A stretch of 60,858 bases of DNA from Gammaproteobacteria bacterium (GTDB lineage Bacteria > Pseudomonadota > Gammaproteobacteria > Chromatiales > Chromatiaceae), in contig JAAELC010000293.1 of assembly GCA_024227135.1 (NCBI GenBank), positions 1-60,858 on the forward strand. The letters run 5' to 3'. Position 1 is the stretch's first letter, and each line of letters begins with the position of its first letter. Made by a program: the position numbers and the translations under genes. Below are positions 33,390 to 39,226 of the stretch, piece by piece. Below the pieces are notes generated by a model, which was not told where the DNA came from, did not search any database, and was given only the letters and a program-made list of their open reading frames with translations.

Positions 33390-33964
33390 TGACTGATTTA
33401 CGAAAGAAAGATGAAACGGCAGCTGAGCATGGGAAATGTATGCTTAATCGTCGTGAGTTCCTGATGTATTCGGGAACCGCTGCGGCTGCGGCTGGAACCA
33501 TATCGATCAGCCTGTTTCCCGGACAACCCCAGGCGAAAGCCCAGGTCGTGGGGTATCCCCGCAAATTGATCGGTAAGCTGAGCGAACTGCAGGACAACAA
33601 GCCCGTGGATTTCAACTATCCGGACGAGGGGCCTAATTCCCAGTGTTTCGTGGTGAAAATGGCCGGAGCCAAAGCCGGTGGCGGTGTCGGGCCGAAACGG
33701 GACGTGGTCGGGTTCAGTTACCTCTGTACTCACCAGGGTGGATTCCTGAACGGCAAATACCAGGCCGTGGGAGACAATCGCGTACTCGGGCAGTGTCCAT
33801 TACATCTTTCCACTTACGATCTGACCCGCCACGGGATCATTATTTCCGGTCAGGCTTACCAGAGCATTCCTCAGGTACTGCTGGAGTTGGACGGTGACGA
33901 CATTTACGCCGTCGGCATGATGGGCCTGCTGTTTGGCCGCAATCAAAACTTGATGGAATCCTAG
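33389..33964 (+). CDS. idrB: Tat-exported Rieske iron-sulfur subunit, IdrB/AioB family
   Basis: 191 residues. A twin-arginine signal (LNRREFLMYSGTAAAAAG, residues 19-36) is followed by a Rieske domain whose [2Fe-2S] ligands are C113/H115 (YLCTHQGG) and C136/H139 (GQCPLHLS). Unlike AioB of Alcaligenes faecalis, neither half carries the extra cysteine that forms the bridging disulfide, a change that usually alters redox potential. The small subunit carries the only export signal, as in AioAB, so the molybdoenzyme encoded next is presumably co-exported with it. The ATG at 33389 overlaps the previous stop. The gene is followed 13 bases later by the large subunit. Confidence 0.88.
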   Translation: MTDLRKKDETAAEHGKCMLNRREFLMYSGTAAAAAGTISISLFPGQPQAKAQVVGYPRKLIGKLSELQDNKPVDFNYPDEGPNSQCFVVKMAGAKAGGGVGPKRDVVGFSYLCTHQGGFLNGKYQAVGDNRVLGQCPLHLSTYDLTRHGIIISGQAYQSIPQVLLELDGDDIYAVGMMGLLFGRNQNLMES

Positions 33965-33977
33965 GAGGAGGCAAGCT

Positions 33978-36671
33978 ATGTCAACCCAAATCTACACTCC
34001 CGAGGACAAATCTCCGCTTCCTCCGAAGGATGCGGAAGTTCTCACCACCTGCTGCGACTACTGCATTGTCGCCTGCGGGTACAAAGTCTATCGCTGGCCG
34101 GTAGGCTCAAAAGACGGCGGCATGAAAGCATCGGAAAATGCTTTCGGTATCAATTTCCCCTCCGGTCCGTTGCAGGCCTGGGTAGCCCCGACCCAATACA
34201 ATGTGGTAACCCACAAGGGCAAACCACACAATGTGGTGATCATTCCCGACAAGGATACCAAAGCGGTTAATATTGGTGGTGACTCGTCCATTCGCGGCGG
34301 CTGTATCGCTCAAAAAGTCTACAACCCGAAAACCCCGACCAAGGATCGATTGCAGTCTCCGTTGATCCGTATAAACGGTACTTTGCAACCGGTCTCCTGG
34401 GATCTGGCCCTGGATGTGGCTTCGGACCTGATTGGTTACACCGTCAAAGAGTTTGGCGCGAACGCCTACGGAATGAAAATTTATTCCTATCAGTTCGTCG
34501 AAAACACCTATGCGGGGACCAAGTTTGCGCGGCGCCATATCAATACCGCCAACTGGACCATGCATGATACCCCGGCAAACGTGACGTCGACCCCGGGATT
34601 CAGGGATGCAGGTTTCGATAACTTCGGGCCGTCTTACCGGGATTGGGGTGATGCCGAATCCCTCATGATCTGTGGTACCGATCCGTACGAAACCAAGACC
34701 ATGATTTTCACCCAGTTCATCAAACCGGCCATCGACAACGGGCAGAAGACGGTCTGGTTGAACATTCGTGAAACCGCGGGTATCGCCTATGCGAAGAGCA
34801 AGGGCAACGCCCTGTTTATCCAGATTGACCCAGGTACTGATGTACCGGTCATCGGTGCGATCGCCCGGGTTATTCTGGAGAATGGCTGGGAAGACAAAGA
34901 GTGGATCAAGAAGTGGGTCAACAACAAGTGGGAGTCCAGCTCCGGTTTCGGCCAGGGTACCCGTAATACACCTTGGCAATGGCGTACCACCTGGGGCAAG
35001 TTCCAGACCAAGGGTGTGGAGGACTATAAGAAGTGGAACTTCGCCCAGAAGGAATTTGACCCGAAAGAGGCTGCCAGGATTGCCAACATCCCGGTAGAGC
35101 AGATCTACAAGGCAGCAGAGATGCTTGCCAAGCCGAAAGCTGACGGCAGCCGGGTCAAAACATCCATAGGCATCGAGAAGGGATTCTACTGGTCGAACAA
35201 CACCGGTAACACCAATGCCATCAGTTCTCTGGCCACCCTGGTCGGAGCTGGTGGTCGTCCCGGTCAAATGGTGGGCCGTTTTGGTGGACATCAGCGTGGT
35301 GGCACCGGTGGCGGTGGTTATCCCCGCAACAAGTCTCCCCAGAAGCGTCCCGGGCGTCGCCGCCAGGCGCTGGATTGCGACCGTTATTTTTATTCCGGTT
35401 ATACCCGACTCGCCCATGTTGTCGGTACCACCTGGATTCAAGCCATGTGCGGATCCCAGGGATTGAACGACAAGTTCGAAGAACTGGTGACCAACAATCC
35501 CAACCAGGTCAAGAGCTTCGAGAAGGACGAGATCATCAAGACCCTGAGGGCGCGCATGGACAGCGGTGGCACCGTTGTGGTCAATCAGGATATTTATCTG
35601 CGCGATCCCATCGGATCCAAGTTTGCGGACATCGTGTTCCCAGCTGCAACCTGGGGTGAAGAGAACTTCGTACGGGCCAACGGTGAACGCCGTATCCGTC
35701 TGTACCAGAAGTTCTATGATGCTCCGGGGGATTCCAAGCCTGACTGGTGGATTTTTGCTCAGCTGGGCCAGCGTCTTGGTTTTGACGGATTCGACTGGAA
35801 AGACTCCAATGAAGTGTGCGAGGAGTCATCCCGTTTCAGTCGGGGTAACCGCAAGGCCTACCATATGATCAAGGTTGCCGCCCACAAAGAGGGCAAGACA
35901 TTGCATCAGAAACTGGCCGAACTGGGTACCGACGGTATTCAGGGTCCCACCTTCTACAACTACAAGACCGGTGAGTTGATGGGTACGGTGCGTCTGCACG
36001 ACACCCAGGTGACGCCGGAGCAGTTGCAGCGGGAAGGGCGGACCCAGGGTGCCAACATGATTAACAAGAAGGGTACCCACTTCAATTCCCAGACCGGTAA
36101 GATCAATATTCAGAAACACCCGTGGAGTCTGTTCTCGGACTACTGGGAGTGGATGAAACCCAAGGAAGACGAGCTTTGGCATACCAATGGTCGTATCAAC
36201 GAAATCTGGCAATCCGGTTTCGATGATGTGGATCGTCGCCCCTACATCACCCAGCGTTGGCCCGGGAACTTCACCGAGATACATCCGGATGATGCAGCTT
36301 CCCGTGGTATCGAGTCGGGTGACAAGGTACTGCTTTTCACCGAGCGGGTTCCAAACTTCCGGCAGACCATCAAGGGTGTGCACGGTTCCGACTTCAACTT
36401 TGCCGACCTGATGAAGAATGGTTGGATCAAGTTGGATAAGGCCGCTGTCACCGCGACAGCTATCGTCACACCCCATGTGAAGAAGGGAACGCTTTACTCC
36501 TACTTCATCATCACTGATCAGCCCAGTAACGTCCTTCAGGGTCGTGTGCCGGACCAGATCAGCGGCAACTACAACTACAAGATGGGTGTTTGCCGGATCA
36601 AGAAAGTGGGTGAAACCGAGTACAAAAACGATATGCGCATGATGTCGTTTGCACCTCGCAATATCACCTGA
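33978..36671 (+). CDS. idrA: Molybdopterin oxidoreductase, AioA family; probable iodate reductase catalytic subunit
   Basis: 897 residues, strong ribosome-binding site (AGGAGGAGG). The N-terminus has the [3Fe-4S] signature C26-x2-C29-x3-C33-x70-S104 characteristic of the arsenite oxidase/iodate reductase branch of the DMSO reductase family. C-terminal family blocks are clear (NGRINEIWQSGFDD, ANGERRIRLYQKFYD). Of the arsenite-site residues of AioA (recalled as H195, E203, R419, H423), the equivalents are H196, R434 and H438, but the glutamate position is S204. That and the two peroxidase genes favour iodate reductase over arsenite oxidase. No signal peptide; export with the Tat-directed Rieske subunit is expected. 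The enzyme would act in the periplasm with bis-MGD molybdenum. Reduction of iodate is inferred from operon content. A terminator follows. Confidence 0.85.
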   Translation: MSTQIYTPEDKSPLPPKDAEVLTTCCDYCIVACGYKVYRWPVGSKDGGMKASENAFGINFPSGPLQAWVAPTQYNVVTHKGKPHNVVIIPDKDTKAVNIGGDSSIRGGCIAQKVYNPKTPTKDRLQSPLIRINGTLQPVSWDLALDVASDLIGYTVKEFGANAYGMKIYSYQFVENTYAGTKFARRHINTANWTMHDTPANVTSTPGFRDAGFDNFGPSYRDWGDAESLMICGTDPYETKTMIFTQFIKPAIDNGQKTVWLNIRETAGIAYAKSKGNALFIQIDPGTDVPVIGAIARVILENGWEDKEWIKKWVNNKWESSSGFGQGTRNTPWQWRTTWGKFQTKGVEDYKKWNFAQKEFDPKEAARIANIPVEQIYKAAEMLAKPKADGSRVKTSIGIEKGFYWSNNTGNTNAISSLATLVGAGGRPGQMVGRFGGHQRGGTGGGGYPRNKSPQKRPGRRRQALDCDRYFYSGYTRLAHVVGTTWIQAMCGSQGLNDKFEELVTNNPNQVKSFEKDEIIKTLRARMDSGGTVVVNQDIYLRDPIGSKFADIVFPAATWGEENFVRANGERRIRLYQKFYDAPGDSKPDWWIFAQLGQRLGFDGFDWKDSNEVCEESSRFSRGNRKAYHMIKVAAHKEGKTLHQKLAELGTDGIQGPTFYNYKTGELMGTVRLHDTQVTPEQLQREGRTQGANMINKKGTHFNSQTGKINIQKHPWSLFSDYWEWMKPKEDELWHTNGRINEIWQSGFDDVDRRPYITQRWPGNFTEIHPDDAASRGIESGDKVLLFTERVPNFRQTIKGVHGSDFNFADLMKNGWIKLDKAAVTATAIVTPHVKKGTLYSYFIITDQPSNVLQGRVPDQISGNYNYKMGVCRIKKVGETEYKNDMRMMSFAPRNIT

Positions 36672-36699
36672 TCGTAACAGCGTTTCGACGCCATTGAGG

Positions 36700-36731
36700 G
36701 GGCAGCCGGGATTCCGGTTGCCCTTTTTTTT
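36700..36731 (+). terminator. Rho-independent terminator of the idr-like operon
   Basis: A hairpin (GGGCAGCCGG paired with CCGGTTGCCC, one G-U type mismatch, loop GATT) ends directly in eight T residues, 29 bases after the molybdoenzyme stop. Confidence 0.9.
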
Positions 36732-36763
36732 GGGGTGGGGTTGATTCTTGAGCGGTAACTGTC

Positions 36764-36871
36764 ACCCCCCACGGGTGATCTGTTCCGGAAGACGTCGTCA
36801 ATACCTGACTGTAGACTTGGCTTTGGCATCCCTGCCAAAGACACTTCCTCCACAGACCAGCCATGGGGGGT
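36764..36871. repeat. Palindromic dispersed repeat, copy 1
   Basis: About 108 bases with complementary ends (ACCCCCCACGGGTG... and ...GCCATGGGGGGT) and an internal hairpin TTTGGCATCCCTGCCAAA. Two further copies in opposite orientation lie at 44214-44321 and 44936-45024. Non-coding; non-autonomous mobile element or REP-like repeat. Confidence 0.85.
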
Positions 36872-37062
36872 GAGTAGACACCCTGAGCGTGGAAAATTTC
36901 ATGTTCGAGGCGGAAATAAGCCTTTCAATTGATCTGTAACAGGCTTTTTTCGGATTCCATCCATTGAAAACTGACGAAGGGGTGCGTTTTTCAGGATAAT
37001 GCCCAAAAGTAAGAGGAAAGAGACAGGGTGTTCGCACAGTTCTGAGTCAGGGGGAAACCAAC

Positions 37063-37746
37063 ATGAAAACGCTACTGGTCCTGTTGTTGATTTTTACCGC
37101 ATTGGTTACCAAAGCGGGTGAGTTCACATCCAGCCTGCTGGTACAGACAGGTCAAATGCGTGAAAGCGATCTAATCATTCGCGTTGTCACTGATCTGGAT
37201 GCGAAGAAAACCTGCCTGGCTTTTTATATACGAACCAGCGGAACCAGTCCGGTCGTATACTGTTATGACGCTACATCGGGATTTGGTGCCACTTTGAGCC
37301 AGGTTGGCCACATCAAGGCTGATGAACTGGTGATTCGTAAACTGGAAGACACCAAAAACAATTTCTCCTGTCTGGTCGCCTATGTCAGCACTCCAGGCAC
37401 ATCGCCGGCGGTGGAATGCTATCTGAACAAACAGCGCTTCAAGGATCACATGCTGGAAGGGGGGCACCTGCGGGAAGGCGATCTGGATGTACGGCGTATC
37501 ATCGATCCGGGTAACCTGATGACCTGTCTGGTGGCCTACGTGAAGACGAAAGGTACATCCCCTTCAATTCTCTGCTACGATTCCCCGAACGTGAAGAAGC
37601 GAGGGGCACTGCACCAGGACTCTGAGCTCAAAGAGGGCGATCTGGTGGTCAGGAAAATCGTGGATACCGCCACTCGCAAGGCCTGTCTTGTCACTTATGT
37701 CAGCACCGAGGGTACTTCATCCCATCTTTATTGCTTTGATGAATGA
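37063..37746 (+). CDS. Exported protein of four Cys-paired repeats, unknown family
   Basis: 227 residues: signal peptide (1-18, ending T-K-A) and then four repeats of about 50 residues. Each repeat follows the pattern [GH]-x-[LM]-[RK]-E-x-D-L-x-[VI]-R-x-[IV]-x-D, then C-L-[VA]-x-Y-[VI]-x-T-x-G-T-S-P, then C-Y-D. Each repeat holds two cysteines about 18 residues apart (the C of CLVAY and the C of CYD), eight in all, likely four disulfides in an exported beta-rich fold. I do not recognise the family. It stands alone downstream of the idr-like terminator and a dispersed repeat, with its own ribosome-binding site. Confidence 0.8.
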   Translation: MKTLLVLLLIFTALVTKAGEFTSSLLVQTGQMRESDLIIRVVTDLDAKKTCLAFYIRTSGTSPVVYCYDATSGFGATLSQVGHIKADELVIRKLEDTKNNFSCLVAYVSTPGTSPAVECYLNKQRFKDHMLEGGHLREGDLDVRRIIDPGNLMTCLVAYVKTKGTSPSILCYDSPNVKKRGALHQDSELKEGDLVVRKIVDTATRKACLVTYVSTEGTSSHLYCFDE

Positions 37747-38033
37747 CAGGGTGGGTTTTTGCTGCCGGGTTACGTTGTTTCAGATAAGAGATCGGGGCAG
37801 CTGGATTGTCGTCATTGGTCAGCCTGTGGGGAGTGACGGATTGTTCGTGGAACCGGTCGAAACCACAGGCTGTCGGTGGCAGTTGTAATGCTTTCGAGAA
37901 TGCGGTGAAATAAAAGAAAAAAAGTCACCTATAAAGCTAGGTACGTCCCAGATCATTCCGCGTTGACGAGGAGTGTCGGGAGGCTGGAGGAAAACGAGTA
38001 TATAGGTCAATGGAAAATCGAGGTGTATAAGCC

Positions 38034-38411
38034 GTGAGAAAGAGATCGCTGATCGCCTGCAGTGCCCTGATAACACTGGGTTGTGGCGGCCTGACATTTG
38101 CATCGAATGTCCAGGCTAGCAATATGTTTAACTTCATGAACCCTTCAAAATGGTTTGGCAACGACCGAGGCGGGCGTTATTACGATGACCGCTACTACGA
38201 CCGTTATCGCTATGGACCAGGTTATGGGGGTTACGGGCCAGGTTACGGAGGCTACGGGCCAGGTTACGGAGGTTATGGGCCAGGTTACGGAGGTTATGGG
38301 CCAGGTTACGGGGGCTACAGGCCAGGCTGGGGCGGCTATGGCCCGGGCTATGGGGGATACGGCCAACAGAAAACGGAAGTGGCGCCACCACCGCCACCTC
38401 TTCCCCAATAG
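38034..38411 (+). CDS. Exported Gly-Tyr-Pro-rich repeat protein
   Basis: 125 residues starting with GTG. Signal peptide (about 1-28, with an LxxC-like LGCG that could make it a lipoprotein), a short middle segment (NMFNFMNPSKWFGNDRGG), a Tyr/Asp/Arg-rich stretch, and seven tandem heptapeptides G-P-G-Y-G-G-Y (one R-P-G-W-G-G-Y), ending in a polyproline tail. The N-terminal pattern FMNPSKWFG is shared by small exported proteins of other gammaproteobacteria with similar low-complexity tails. The function is unknown; such sequences can self-associate. The ribosome-binding site is weak (GAGGTG). At the DNA level the heptapeptides are 21-base tandem repeats. Confidence 0.7.
   Translation: MRKRSLIACSALITLGCGGLTFASNVQASNMFNFMNPSKWFGNDRGGRYYDDRYYDRYRYGPGYGGYGPGYGGYGPGYGGYGPGYGGYGPGYGGYRPGWGGYGPGYGGYGQQKTEVAPPPPPLPQ
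38214..38360 (+). repeat. Seven 21-base tandem repeats inside the Gly-Tyr-rich gene
   Basis: Unit approximates GGCCAGGTTACGGAGGTTAT, seven copies, the first five nearly identical and the sixth changed to encode R-P-G-W. In-frame repeat number can vary without breaking the gene. Confidence 0.85.
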
Positions 38412-38413
38412 GT

Positions 38414-38438
38414 AATCGAGCCCGGACAGCGCTCGATT
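38414..38438 (+). terminator. Hairpin after the Gly-Tyr-rich gene
   Basis: AATCGAGC (38414-38421) pairs perfectly with GCTCGATT (38431-38438) around a 9-base loop, three bases after the stop codon. No T-run follows, so termination is uncertain. Confidence 0.4.
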
Positions 38439-38439
38439 C

Positions 38440-38655
38440 ATGCCTGCCGCCGGACGGCCTGTCATCGAATCGAGTGTTTTGAATCCGTGTCCTGCTGGAG
38501 CCATCAGGGATCACCTCTATCGACAGGGAAGTCGTTCGGGAAAACCGGGGAAACTGGGTAAACTGACCCTCGCAGACTACATTCCCAATCAGGATGAGGC
38601 TGAGAACTTTATCTCCGCGCTGAAACAGACATTTGCGCGTCGGAGGAGCAGGTGA
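38440..38655 (+). CDS. Possible small protein, 71 residues, unknown
   Basis: An open frame directly after the hairpin, with no clear ribosome-binding site. The N-terminal half is unremarkable. The C-terminal half (LADYIPNQDEAENFISALKQ, then an Arg-rich end) looks helical and basic. It could be a real small gene or chance. It converges on the DUF1841 gene, whose stop is 13 bases away on the other strand. Confidence 0.25.
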   Translation: MPAAGRPVIESSVLNPCPAGAIRDHLYRQGSRSGKPGKLGKLTLADYIPNQDEAENFISALKQTFARRRSR

Positions 38656-38668
38656 AAGAGAGGGCCAC

Positions 38669-39094
38669 TCAGACCAATGACTTGATACAGTCCAGATAGG
38701 CCTGTTCGTCGGGCATACGATTCTGGCGTTGGGCTTCCCAGATCATCTGTGCCAGGCACTCCATTATTTTATGCTCGGCAGTATGGGCATCACCGCATTT
38801 GAGGGTCAGCTGGCGGTACAGTCCGGATACGCCGGCAGGCCGGTTCGTGCTGATCTGTTCCTGCAGGCTTAAATGCATGGCCAAGTGGAGAAACGGGTTG
38901 GATTCGCCCCCGTCAGGCAGGAAGTCCCGTTCCAGGGACTTCACAGGCGCTTCCATCAGCCCATGGTATTCGGGGTGCTGCTCCACGACCGATGCGATGA
39001 TCTGCTCCAGAGGGTCCATGGGCTCTCCGGCCAGCCGTTTGCGCCAAGCCTCGGTATACACGCGCCGCATTTGTGTTCTATCGGATCCGTACAT
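38669..39094 (-). CDS. DUF1841 family protein
   Basis: 141 residues with the family pattern: YGSDRTQMRRVYTEAWRK at the N-terminus, MDPLEQIIASVVEQHPEYH, then DGGESNPFLHLAMHLSLQEQ with conserved histidines, TNRPAGV, and EHKIMECLAQMIWEAQR near the end. DUF1841 proteins are widespread in beta- and gammaproteobacteria with no known function. The His-rich middle (HLAMHL) and a downstream EH could hold a metal, but that is speculation. A single-gene unit. Confidence 0.88.
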   Translation of the reverse strand: MYGSDRTQMRRVYTEAWRKRLAGEPMDPLEQIIASVVEQHPEYHGLMEAPVKSLERDFLPDGGESNPFLHLAMHLSLQEQISTNRPAGVSGLYRQLTLKCGDAHTAEHKIMECLAQMIWEAQRQNRMPDEQAYLDCIKSLV

Positions 39095-39226
39095 ATCGCT
39101 ATATTAACAGTTACAAGTAAGTTGTTCAGAAAAGCCTGGGGGATATGCTGTCGACTCGGTGGGTGGCGGGCATTTAGCCGCCTGGCAGGTACTCGATATC
39201 AGGGGCTGTTGAAGGTCAGGGCTTCT

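Larger units (their letters stand above)
36672..37062. other. Intergenic region after the idr-like operon
   Basis: Holds the operon terminator (36700-36731), a copy of a palindromic dispersed repeat (36764-36871), and the leader of the next gene (GGGGGAAACC before the ATG at 37063). Nothing else is recognised. Confidence 0.7.

Noticed and set aside
34107-35441. A 444-codon minus-strand frame opposite the molybdoenzyme gene
   Set aside because: The plus strand encodes an unmistakable AioA-family enzyme; the antisense product has no recognisable features.
33978-36671. Straight annotation as arsenite oxidase large subunit
   Set aside because: The family is right, but the peroxidase pair and the Glu-to-Ser change in the substrate pocket fit iodate reductase better. 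Arsenite oxidase stays as the alternative.
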